DNA of 64,000 nt from Tausonia pullulans (taxonomy: Eukaryota > Basidiomycota > Tremellomycetes > Cystofilobasidiales > Mrakiaceae). The stretch covers positions 310,001 through 374,000 of the forward strand of contig OX637624.1 of the NCBI GenBank assembly GCA_951802195.1, in the 5' to 3' direction. Below are positions 10,761 through 21,315 of this stretch, piece by piece. Every line of letters starts with the position of its first letter. The first letter of the stretch is position 1. The position numbers and the translations under genes were made by a program. The notes beneath the pieces are model-generated. The model worked only from the letters and a program-made list of their open reading frames with translations, did not search any database and was not told the origin of the DNA.

Positions 10761-11522
10761 TTGAGTCAATCCTAACAAATACTCTGTATCATGATGTGTG
10801 TGTTGACTTCAATTTGATAGCTGAGGAGATGCACTTCAATGAGCAGGGATCACCGACACAGCCGATCTTGCGTATTGTTAACAGACGAGTGTCATAAAGG
10901 TATGAGGACCGATGGAGTGAGTGAGAGAAGGTGAAACGTGGGTTAGAAAGGTAACCAATACAACAAAAGGGAAGGAGAAAGGTATCGAGATGCGAGGGGA
11001 TGGTGAGAATAGGGAAGAGGCCGGTGTGAGACTTGTAGACATAGTGAGGGGATTAAGAAAAAACCAGTTGAGATGCAGACAGAGCTGGGAGGTCATGAAA
11101 GCGAGAATGGGAGGATGGATGAACAGAGTAGAAACACTGGGAGAATATGCTAGCTAAGAGGTGGGAGAGAGGGACGTGGAGGAGAGGATGAGGAAGATGG
11201 TCGGAAGAGTTAGAGGCACAGAGGGAAGGACGATTGGATGCGATGTTGCGGAAGAGGTGGGGGGGGGGGGGGGGGGGGGTGGAGAGGGGAAGACGGTAGA
11301 GTTGAGGAGAGAAGAGGGGAGGGGAGTTGAGGAGAGAAGAAGGGAGGGGAGGGGAGGGGAGGGGAGGGGTGAAGGGTGGAGAGAGAGTGCGCGCACGGGT
11401 AAGATCAATAAAACATCAAGCCAGGAAAGGAAGGAGTCATGAGCAGGCGGGTCGTCGTCAATCCAAGGAGTTCTGACGACCGAGTCGACAAGCTAAGAGC
11501 TTATGAGGTGAAGCTGAGTTCG
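10761..11522. other. Gene-free purine-rich tract between the TE island and ATG1
   Basis: No coding exon is visible. From about 10900 the plus strand is strongly purine-rich (GGGAGAGAGGGA-like), with a 21-G run at 11259-11279 and GGGGA repeats at about 11341-11370. Short frames here are low-complexity artefacts. The final ~75 bp probably belong to the ATG1 3' UTR. Confidence 0.6.
11259..11279 (+). repeat. Poly-G run (21 G) in a homopurine tract
   Basis: Uninterrupted G run flanked by GA-rich sequence (GGAGAGGGGAAG, GGGGAGGGGA). Length is likely unstable and error-prone in sequencing. Confidence 0.9.
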
Positions 11523-14500
11523 TTACATGGTCGGCATCGGCGTCGGCGGAGAAGAGGCGACCGGGGACGTCGCGGCAGCTTGGGCAGCCATCCGCTTGCG
11601 GATCGTGTCGAGCCGCTTCTGGGCGGCGGTAATGACTACATAGGCAATCACAATACGTCAGCTTAGCACGTGCGCGCAACTGCGACGAGTAACAGAAAAT
11701 TAATACAAACATTTCTCAACCGTGGTTCGGTCGGCGTCTTCCATAGAGCGCCCCTCGCGAATGGTGTCGTCCAGCATCGTCTTGAACAACCAGATGGCAG
11801 TCTCATAGGCTTGGACGATGGCTGCAGGGTCGGCGCCAAGAGCCTCGTGAACTGCAGCGGATCGAGACTGAGGGAGAGTGCACAGTCGACGTCAGCCGCG
11901 GCGAACCTACAACAACAAGCAGCCACTCCTCGACGCCTGGGCAACACGCAACACTCACGAGCTCCATCGCCTTCTCATAGAGAATCCGATCGACGAATGA
12001 GGGCTCGCCTAGATCTTCTGGAGCTCGAGGTTGGCACCACTCGGCCATGTCGTAACAGTGGTTGAAGCGAGCGCGGAACCATTGCATGGCTGTGAGGAGT
12101 CGCTGGGCGTCAGTATGTTAGGCTAAGAATTCGCTTTGCTGTTCCTAACTTCGTCACTGACCCTCGTTGAGCTCAATCCCAACCTCAGCACCGCTCTCCC
12201 TGGAGCGCTTGCTCCTCCAGAATGCCGAGACGGCCTCGATCCCCTTGTTGAGGAAAGTGGACGCCGCAACGTAGAGTAAGAGTGCCTCTGGGCAGATGAC
12301 ATCGGCCCTAAGGAGTGAATTGTCCGACCCGGAGTTGGAGTTCGACGACGAGCTCTTGCGATGGGCCTGTATCGAATGGGGTTGCTGTTGTTGCTGAGGT
12401 GACGATCCTGCGTACAATTGAGCGAACCCGCCAGAGGAGCAAGGCGAGTTGTACGACGTCCCGAGGACAGATCCTGCATTGTAGCCCGGGAGAAGGGGTG
12501 CAAGCTTTTGATCTGCCAGCTCAAAGACGACAAAAGCCTTCTGAGCGAGCTCCTCAAGCTGCACCACCAACGCTTCCTCAGCAGGATCCGAGAGGGGCTC
12601 GCCGGCTGAACCCGTACGCAAGAGAGCTGTCTTGCGCCTGGTAGAAGAGATGCGAGTGGCGCCGCCCAGACCGGATGAGACGTTGGTGGGGCTTCGGCCA
12701 AAAAGGCTGACGGCTGAAAAGGCCCGGGCAAGGACGCCACCGACAACGCTAGGCGAGGACGAGTAGCGAGGGAGAAAATTGTGGCCGGACGAGTGAGATC
12801 CGCTTTGCTGCGTTGATTGGTTTGCCGCGTAGGGCGCTACTGGGCTCTGCGGGACTGACAGTGGCCGAGTGAGCGCCAACGAGTGCTGCTGAAGGAGAGG
12901 GGGACGGCTGGATGGCGATGCTGGGATGGCAAAGGGCGGCGTAACAGAGAGCGCGAATGATGTCGGCGGCGGCGATGAGTTGTCCCCGCCTCCTTGGGAT
13001 GGAGGCGTGCCACTCGTGGTACTGAAGGCCGAGAGGGGACGGGAGACAATGCTGCGCGAGCTCTGCCGTCGGGACACAGTGCCTCTCGAGGCGGCGTCGA
13101 TCTCTGCAGGAGTATCATTGCGCCTTTAGAGATGTGACTCATAGTTATGCGCGACTGAATAGCGTCTGAAACATACCGTCTGCGAGAAGATCGATCTCGA
13201 CCGTTTTGGTGTTGAGAACGACGTAATCTTTGCCCGTATCGTCATCCTCATCGCCGAAGGTGATGCTCTCACGAGCGCCTCCACGGGAGTTTGTAGACGA
13301 TGGGTCACGGATGAACGTCGGTCGATCACGCGATCGACTTTCGCGGCGGGACGAAGGGATCTCCCTTGGACTTGGGCTAGCAAGCGACGGTGAGAGAGTA
13401 TCATCCCCGGGACCAACAAGATACCGCGGCTCAAAGCTAGGCCGTCGCTCCACCGACGGCCCTGTGTTGATCATGATCGGCGGAGGGTGACGGGAGATGT
13501 CAGCCTGCTGTGAAGGGGTGTAGGAACTTTGGCGGGCAGTGGAAGCTGCGGAGGCATCTGAGGACGCGCGATGAGGGTGAAGCCCATGTTGGGTGGGCGA
13601 CGAGTGAAGGACGGGAGGCGCAGGGGACACTGGTAGGGGTAAGGCGAACGGGGGAGGCGGAGGAGCGGGGCGAGTGGGGACTGGGATGGAGAGGACGACG
13701 GCATCGGACGACGTCCGAGAGGTGGTTGTGGTAGTGGTGTTACGAGGCGCGTGAGGTAGCTGAGGCGGAACGGCGGCCGAAGCAATCGCTGAAGATCGAC
13801 TTGAAGTGGACGAAGCAGATATCCGAGAGGCAAACCCTGCGCCTGATGGGGGTGTTGACGATGTCGCCTGCATCGAGGCAGGAAGCGGCGGCAGCGGAAC
13901 GACAGCGGGCTGAACGCCGAGCTTGGCCATCTCAGAACCGACCACGTCATCGCGGAAGAACTCCTCAAACCCGATGCGCTGCACCGGGTTTCGCTTGAGA
14001 AGCCTCCGGATCACCTCTTTGACACCCTTGGAGACCTGGACTGGTTTGACGCCTGTAGTCTCGGCTGTGGCTGCTGCCCAGCCAGACCGTTCGTCGGGAA
14101 ACCGAATCCGGTCCTCGCCACGCTCGATCTTCTTGAGAAGCTCTACATGGTTCTGGGCCTTGAAGGGCGGCCGGCCGACCGACATCTCGTATAGGACGGT
14201 CCCTACCGACCAGAGATCGGCCTTGGCGTCATACTTCTCGTACCGAAGTATCTCAGGGGCCATGTAAAGTCTGTTATACGTAGGCGAGTGCGCACTGACT
14301 TCAGACATGTGAAACGGCCAGGCGTTACTAGGAAGCGAAGTGGTGTACGCACGGGGATCCGCAGAGCGTCTCAGCCATGCTAGCGCCGTCGAGGAAGCGG
14401 GCGAAGCCAAAATCGGCAACTTTCAGAATCGGGATGCCCACCGGGTGACCAGCGGCAATCTGGGCGGCCGACGCAGGTTGCAAGAGCAGGTTCTGAAGAC

Positions 14501-15808
14501 GGACCAGGACGTTTCACGGTCAGAGCATTCGATCCATCATGGTATCGCGACGGATTACGGCAGCGCACCTGAGGCTTGATATCTCGATGAATAAGATTCT
14601 GAGTCCGGAGGAATTGGATGGCAAGAGCTGAAAGCGAGTTGATATCAGCGACGCGGTCTGTCTCCGTCGCACAAGCATGAAGCAGATGAATACTCACCGA
14701 GCTGGCCTAGAAAGCAGCGGACGACAACCTCATCCAATCCACCCTCATCCGGATGCGGCCAGTATTGGGTCTTGCCTGACCCGCCAGCGCTGAGCTCGCT
14801 CCCGCGAGGGACGTAGTCAAGCGTCGGAATGCGGCCGCGCTTTTTGATATAGACCGAGAGGTCGCCTCCGGAGCAGTAGTCCATAATGAGGTAGATTCGC
14901 TCGTCTTCCTTCTATTCGGAGGGGTGGAGATGGGAACGAAGACACGGCGCAGGCACGGACAAACGCCAACCATCACGGACGGAGGTTAGCGGTCAGTTAA
15001 AAGCGAGGGCGCGGGAAGGGAGCTGGACAACGCACAAGGCAGTCCTCGAGGCCGACAATGTTGGGATGGTCGATGGCTTTGAGGATTGCGATCTCGGCCT
15101 CGAGATTCTCTAGCAGCTTGGACGTCATCTTGGACCGCTGGACGACCTTGATGGCGACGAGTTCCCGGGAAGTCTGCGGACCCGCGCAGAAGAATCAGCC
15201 CCGATGCATGCAGTCAGAAACAGGCTGGGACGGGTGAACGCGCAAAACGGGTTGGGCGGCAGGGAGTACTAGCCCAAAGAGCGAGAGGAGGGAAGGGTAG
15301 GTCCATAACCGTTCTCGCCATCCGAAAGACGTATTCCGCCTTCCCTCCCTCGATTCGATGGCAAAGGGATGCCGGATGGCACCAGACCTTGCGCCCTCGC
15401 GCGATAGGCAAGCCCCTCCTTCATTAACACAGACCATCGTCGGCATCTCGTGTATGCCCAAGGCACCAGAATGCGTGGTGAATATGCGTGTAGGTGTGTG
15501 TAGGACTGGGCAGAGGGAAGCCGAAGGCGGGGACCGGCGGCGAGCGCTCAGTGGCGACGAGGCCCGCCTACTAATACTCGTCGCCCCTTTCCCTCGCGCG
15601 TCACGTCCCACTTCCCCTTCCCGGTCTTAGGCGAGATCGCTCCGTCGAGAGGCAGACGCTGAGACGACTGGCAACAGGGACTCACCGCTCGATAGGCCCG
15701 GACGACGTGCGCGAAGGAACCCCGGCCGACCTCACTGCCGAGGAGATAGTTGCCAACACGCTCCCGCTCGCGTGGTGGTGCTGGTGGATGTGGTGGAAGG
15801 CCGGACAT
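11523..15808 (-). CDS. ATG1: Autophagy-initiating serine/threonine kinase Atg1 (ULK1 homologue)
   Basis: Catalytic subunit of the Atg1/Atg13 complex that starts autophagosome formation in the cytosol. Ten exons were traced: 15686-15808, 15036-15173, 14698-14911, 14569-14627, 14353-14492, 13177-14270, 12162-13103, 11959-12089, 11711-11867, 11523-11635. All joins are GT-AG and sum to 1037 codons including stop. N-terminal kinase domain: glycine loop GRGSFAHV (residues ~28-35), VAIK lysine (~50), HRDIKPQN (~171-178), VADFGFARF (~203), [11 protein letters not shown]. An insertion between HRDIKPQN and DFG is usual for fungal Atg1. A long Ser/Pro-rich linker follows, then a helical C-terminal region ([21 protein letters not shown]) matching the Atg13-binding part. 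An upstream in-frame ATG at 15871 is possible; the MSGLPP start was preferred. The first intron (512 bp) is unusually long here. Confidence 0.93.
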
Positions 15809-16450
15809 AAGGGCAGGGAGGGTGTGGGGCGGACAGGCGGGCTCGCGCGAGCGATGGGGAGGGGGACGCAAGTGGGACGCTAGGAAGCGATGGATAGAAG
15901 AGGCAGGGGCAGGAGGGAAGGGTGCCCTGATGAGGGCAAGTGGAGGGGAACCGTAGTACGGACGACCTTATCGGTTGGGGTGAATGAGAGAGAGAGGGTT
16001 GGTCGACTCGGATGAGGGACGAAGAGGCAAGCGGTTGGATGTGTGTGTGGGGGAGGGCCCGAGTCGCACGGATCGGTCGATGATGAGCAAGGACGAAGGA
16101 TGACGGACGAGAAGGGTGTTATGCGGCGAGGGGAATGAGTCGAAAGAGAGCAAAAGCGAAATGGGGGACGAGTGTTGGGTCAGAGGATCGGGGAGGGGAT
16201 GGGCGTTAACGGTTGACCAAGGAGAGGTGAGGTGGGCGTGCGGCGAGGCGTGGAGGTGGCCGAGCCTCGCGCGGCGCAAGCTCAGTGCGCGAGAGGTGGC
16301 AACCGGCGGCCAGTCAGGTCATCTCGCCTCTCTCTTTCTTCCAAGACCGAGGCTCGCTTGTCAGGCACACATAGAACTTATTGCATATCTCCCAAGTTTA
16401 TCTCCTCAAAGCTTGCTCTTCTCCGCTTCCCAAATCTTAACGACCATCTG
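15809..16450. promoter_or_regulatory. Upstream region of ATG1
   Basis: About 640 bp between the ATG1 start and the 3' end of the oxidoreductase gene, which lies on the same strand. It is G/A-rich on the plus strand (C/T-rich in the ATG1 sense), as is common upstream of basidiomycete genes. No coding exon or clear TATA box was recognised. Confidence 0.5.
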
Positions 16451-18356
16451 TTACCGACAGAACAGAGCGCAGCGTGTCAGTATCGCTCCAGGAGCCTAAG
16501 AGAACTGTCCAGAAAGGATTGGAACGATGAACCTTGCCCAAGTTCTCTCCGGCAAACAGTCCGACGAGGGCTTCAGGAGCAGCCTCAAGGCCGCCTTTAC
16601 CGTTGTTCCAGACGTGCGTCTCCGACTTGAGCTTGCCCTCCGAGATCCACTTGGCGAGCTGAGGCTCGGACTCCTTGAAACGGTGGACGTAATCCTGTCA
16701 TCATGCGTAAACTCTAGGTCAGCCACGGATTCTCAGCGAGCGCAGAAAGCCGTCCCGCCACGCACAAGGATGATGAAGCCCTGCATGGAGCCACGCATCG
16801 GGATCAGGTTCTGGTAGTTACTGAGACCCTTGACGTCGGACCCATTGTTGTACTAAAGACGAAAGACAAAATGTCAACCCCGCCCCCGGGTATTCATCAG
16901 CCAGATGCAAGCCGAGATGGGACTAACGTCCTCGATGGCACCGCATAGGACGATGCGAGCGTGAAGCTTGAGCCGAGTGAGGGCGAGGTTGAGGATTGAT
17001 CCTCCAACGTTGTCAAAGAAGACGTCGAAGAAGCCGACGTGCTTTTTGAACTGCTCCTTGAAGTCCGCATCCTTGTCTGCAGCGGGTTACATGGAGCAAA
17101 TGTTCCCAGAGGGTCAGGTTAGTCTTGAGGCGATCAACGACCCGACCTGCAGAATTCGACCTCACAGTTGATTGCCTTGTGGACTCCGACGCTCTCCTCG
17201 AGCCAGCGGCACTTGTCCTCGGATCCAGCGATGGCAACGACCTTGGCTCCGGCAATGAGACTGGGGGAAACAGAGGTCAGTTTTTGTTAGCTCATCCATC
17301 CGCAGAGATCTCCCAACCTTCTCGACTCACGCGATCTGGCATGCAACGGATCCAGTAGCACCGGCAGCTCCAGAGACGCTGAACGAGGAAAGCAGGGGCA
17401 CACGAGTTGAGCCGGCGAGCTCTGTCACAGCTATCGGGTCCGTTCAAGCGTGCCACTCACACGACGACATCATCCCTTTTCGGCCGGCCAATCTCGGTCA
17501 TTCCCTACATAGTGAAGGAACATACCATCAGCGAGTCGTCCCGACTGAACCTGCAGACATCAGAGCACTTTCGACGCACCCAGTACGCCGTCTGGCCCGT
17601 CATGCCGAGCGCTCCGAGGGCGTCGAGCGATGAAGTGCCTTCATAGGAACGAATGAGTCCAAGATCCTTAGCGGGAAGCACGCAGTACTCGGACCAGGCT
17701 GTCGAGAGGAGAGGTGGTGATCCCACCAGCGAGCGCGTCAGTCGACAACCGATCACCCAAGTTCCCGCAGCCGGAAGCGGCTGAAGAATGGCACGTACAG
17801 CCAGTCCCCTTCGCCCGGTCTCCAGCCTTGAACTTGGGCGACTTAGAGGCTACGACGGTTCCAAGAATAATGGACCTGGCCGAAGTTGCAGCAGAGTGTG
17901 CATCATTCAGCTTCCGGTTATCTTTGAGTCAGCACGAACCCGCTGGCTCCCTTACTCACCTCATTGCCTCTCCTATCTTGACGGGAGCTGCAATGGAGAG
18001 GTCAGCCTATGAAACATTAGACAAAGGAGAATACTGCGGCGTTGTGCTTACGGAGGTAGCTGCCGTATGCAAGGACCCAGCGGAGGACCGGTCAGTCCTG
18101 GAACTCGTCGTCCGCCGTCGCCTCTTGCTCCCGCGCTGCTTGCAAGGACTTACGACCTTGCTTCGGATATCCATGCCCGCATTGAGGGCTCGATACCACA
18201 ATGCTCGACACGGACGATGACTTCGCCGTCCTTAAGGTCCCGCTCGGTCGGGATGGAAACCCGTTTGAGCTCGAACGTCGAGTCTGCCTGGCCCATAACC
18301 GGGTTGACGCCCTTTTGGGGGCGCGTCTTCAGGGCGATGACTTTCTGGGTAGACAT
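16451..18356 (-). CDS. NADPH-dependent oxidoreductase, PTGR/leukotriene-B4-dehydrogenase type (zinc-free MDR)
   Basis: Medium-chain reductase without catalytic zinc that reduces alkenal/enone double bonds with NADPH; cytosolic by family. Starts MSTQKVIALKTRP. Family markers: SYLPPVKIGEAMR, VVASKSPKFKAGD, YCVLPAKDLG, LGALGMTGQTAYWGM, then the Rossmann motif VSGAAGATGSVACQIA, AGSEDKCRWL, FFDNVGG and YQNLIPMRGSMQGF. It is split into at least 11 exons. Exon 2 (18052-18059) is only 8 nt and exon 3 (17960-17987) is 28 nt; both are needed to keep the conserved motif. The 3' end is uncertain: a 37-bp terminal intron gives a stop at 16451-16453, whereas reading through gives a stop at 16437-16439. The gene shares a ~617-bp upstream region with the divergent F-box gene. 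Confidence 0.87.
18052..18059 (-). other. 8-nt microexon of the PTGR-type gene
   Basis: On the minus strand, exon 1 ends before a perfect GTAAGT donor (18148-18153). CTACCTCC (18052-18059) follows a GCAG acceptor and precedes a GTAAGC donor. The next 28-nt exon (17960-17987) starts after GCAG and ends before GTGAGT. Joining these restores the family motif RSYLPPVKIGEAMR; skipping the microexon shifts the frame. Confidence 0.8.
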
Positions 18357-18973
18357 GGTGAAGGAATAAAGAGGAGAGAGGAAGTAAGATGGAGAGAGAT
18401 GGGCGTGGGCGTTATTTGGGGAAAGAAGAGGAGGGGATGAAAGGCGAAACGACCTATTGGAGAGAGCGAAGCTCGGCAACCGGTAACCGAACTCGGCCCG
18501 ACAAAGGCTTAGTTCTCTCTCCCGGCTCGATCCCCCTCCCCCTCCTCTTCTTCGTCAGCGACAGTATCTTGAGAGAAGGCCAGTTGAGATAAAGCGCCAG
18601 CTTCTTTAATTGATACCGGAATCTTGGTGACGAGAGCCATACATCAGAAGGCCATATTGGTGGGCTGCGGTGATCTCGGCCGCATCGTCACACATGAGCG
18701 TAGCAACGTAGCTCGTCCGACCTCCCACAATTCTTGACACACCCATACATGTCCTCATTCCTTCATGATCTTAATGAACTCCGATAACATACAAGTTCAT
18801 ACATACAGGCCAGAATCCAAGGCGGGCTTCCTCCACGGCGACGTAAACACTCGGCGATCTCCGTCAAAATCGAGAGGCGAGCGAGAGAAGGCCGGCGAAA
18901 GAGAAAGGCCCCCTTCCTTCGCTCGAGACCCTCACACCCCTCCAGACCACGCCATAATCCAGCGGGACTCACG
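18357..18973. promoter_or_regulatory. Divergent promoter region (PTGR-type gene / F-box gene)
   Basis: 617 bp between two divergent start codons. A purine-rich stretch precedes the oxidoreductase start. No recognisable TATA box or known operator. Short frames here are not supported as exons. Confidence 0.45.
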
Positions 18974-20746
18974 ATGGAAAACTTCGAGCGGCAGGATCGC
19001 CTCCCGGAAGAGCTGTACGAGGCTATCCTCTCCGAGCTAACCGCTGCTAGGCATCTTCGAACGACGGCTCTCGTCTCGCGCCTTTTCCGAAAGTACTCCA
19101 ATAAGCTCCTTATGCGCCACGTTTGGGTCAGGCCCTGGCAGTCTGGATACGAGGTTAAAGTTGGTCCTCCGATCTCATGGATCAACAACGTGGTGCTTGC
19201 GTCGTCTCTGAGCGGTCGGCTAGAGTCTAGCTAGTCGTGTGGTCTACAGCCCATCCCAGGCGTTTTCTCTACCATTGACCGGGGCCGAATTGCAATGCTC
19301 AGTCTGATTCCCATCCTGACTCAATACAGCTCGACCTGCTTCTCGGAACACTGGCAAAGGAGCGGGATCTGGCGCGTCTCGTTCAGAGACTGGGTCTGTC
19401 CGAGGCCTCGTCGTCGGCTTCTCTGTCGTACCTTGAACCTTTCGTTATACACTTGCTGACTCTCGATATACAACCCTTACCAGAGGTCCGACATTACCCT
19501 CAACTGCTCTCACTCTCCCCTGAGCTCTCCTCCCGAACGCTCCTGTCTTTCTTGAACCTCCCCAACCTCACCTCGCTGGTCTGGACGCGTGACAAGTCCC
19601 TCACCCCGGCCCTGCTCGCCGCGGTTGAGCACAACATGCCTCGGCTGCGGACGCTTGAGATCAACGCTCATAGTCAGGGCGCGTTCGATCCCGAGTCTCT
19701 CGTACGGATCCGTCGGCTGAAGGCGTTATCGCTCATCTTGCCGGACCGAGGGGTCATCGCCGTCCTTGGTCGCTGGCTTAAGGCGCTTTGGGATGACAAA
19801 AGTGGGCCAGGCGATACCGGGAGAGGGTTGGAGAGGCTGAGCATCCTTTGCCAGGTGAGGAGCGTTAGAATATAAGAAAGATGGGGGAAGAGGAGGGAAA
19901 GTCGGTCCCTTAACTGACCGATGCGCGCTGTTACGTCAGTCTTCACCCCTGATCCGAGACGATTTATTGGTCAAACACGCACCCTTCCTCCAGAACCTCA
20001 CAAATTTCTCTCTCATCTCTTGCTCTCGCGTAACGGCGACCGGCGTGCACGCTATCCTCGCCAGTACTCACGGTCGGCCTCACTCCTTCCTCGAACTGCG
20101 CACCCCGGGTCTCCACCATCTCGCCCTCGAATATCTGCCACAAGTCCGCCTGGATGCGCTGCCGATCGATGTTCTCTGCCCGAACCTGCAGAACCTCTCG
20201 ATTTCCCACGAGCCGCCTACATTGGCGATGCCGAATCCGACGACAAAGCTCATCCCAGTCATCGCGTCGCATGCGGAAACACTTCGGACGCTGCATCTCC
20301 TTTCGTCCTCTCCCGTTACCCACACCACCCATCTCCCAGCTCCACCCGTCTCACTACCCAAGCTCGAACTACTCTCCCTCGCCTCCCAACTCCATCCTCA
20401 GTGGCTCTTTATGCCTCCGTCTCCTATTCTCGTTCCCAACATCAGGCATCTCTTCCTCCCGCTTCAAAGACGGCACCTCTCGCTCCTCCTTGACAAACTT
20501 CCCGACTGGCCCTTGCTACGCTCGCTCCACGTCGTTCACCCGCACGTCAGCATCAAAGACCCTTGGGAGGTGGAATTCGACACGCTACTACACATCGCGC
20601 GGACCGGGGTGGGTCTCCAGGAGGTCGGGTTCAGGTCGCATGTCTGGGAGGTGGTCGAGCGGGATGGTAATCGGGTGAGGCTCGAGAAGTTCGACACCGA
20701 TGGACGCGTAGCAGACGTGTTTGCCCTCGGCCGGTTCCTTGGATAG
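18974..20746 (+). CDS. F-box-like protein with leucine-rich repeat-like body
   Basis: Starts MENFERQDRLPEELYEAILS, followed by ELTAARHLRTTALVSRLFRKYSN, which matches the F-box pattern (LPxEL...I...L, then a Val-Ser-Arg/Lys segment). Such proteins are substrate adaptors of SCF ubiquitin ligases. The rest is rich in Leu with irregular LRR-like segments (LLSFLNLPNLTSLVW, MPRLRTLEINAHSQG, CPNLQNLSI, LPKLELLSLASQL, WPLLRSLHVVHPH), as in fungal F-box/LRR proteins. The intron with acceptor before 19940 is clear (CTTTGCCAG/gtgagg...tcag/TCTTCA). The joins between 19190 and 19340 are not resolved; one or two introns lie there. The stop is at 20744-20746. Substrate unknown. Confidence 0.7.
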
Positions 20747-21315
20747 TGCGCAACTGTGGCACGCGCGCGCGCATGACGACGGGGGGCGCATTGTTCGTTC
20801 GGCTGGTGGCGCTCACTAAATGCATTCTACAGCAAATAGCCCCATAGATGTTTTTGAGCTGAGAAATTGGCTCCACAGGGTTGCAAGTCAATCTTCCATT
20901 GAAAGTGCATGAGAGAGGTTGGCAACGGCAAGCATGGGTAGGCAAGGGCGAAGCACAACCAGGACACGCGTGGCGCCAGTGAGAAACCTCCTGGCCAGCG
21001 CTCGCCCGCCAGGCTTGTTCTAACCGCCATCTTCGCTCTTCTCTCTCGCGTCGACCGCACCCCCTTTCCTCCCCCTCCCCCACTCACCCCGCCTCCGTAA
21101 GCCTCCATCCATCGATCCCCCACCCGGCCCTCCGTTTCCACGGCCAACAACGCAAGGTCTCCTCACTCATGCCAACGCGCCCTTCCCTCCTTCGCTTCAC
21201 TCCCCTCCGTCGTTGTCGTCCTTCCATCCTTCCTTTCCTTCCCCGGCCGCTCTCTTCGCGCGACGACCAAAGCCGCCCGCTACCCCCCCTTCCCCCATCC
21301 ACCTAGACTCTCACC
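20747..21315. promoter_or_regulatory. Intergenic and upstream region of SUB2
   Basis: About 570 bp. The last ~250 bp before the SUB2 start are strongly pyrimidine-rich on the coding strand (runs of CT and CCCC), a common feature of highly expressed basidiomycete promoters and 5' UTRs. No exon was found. Confidence 0.5.
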
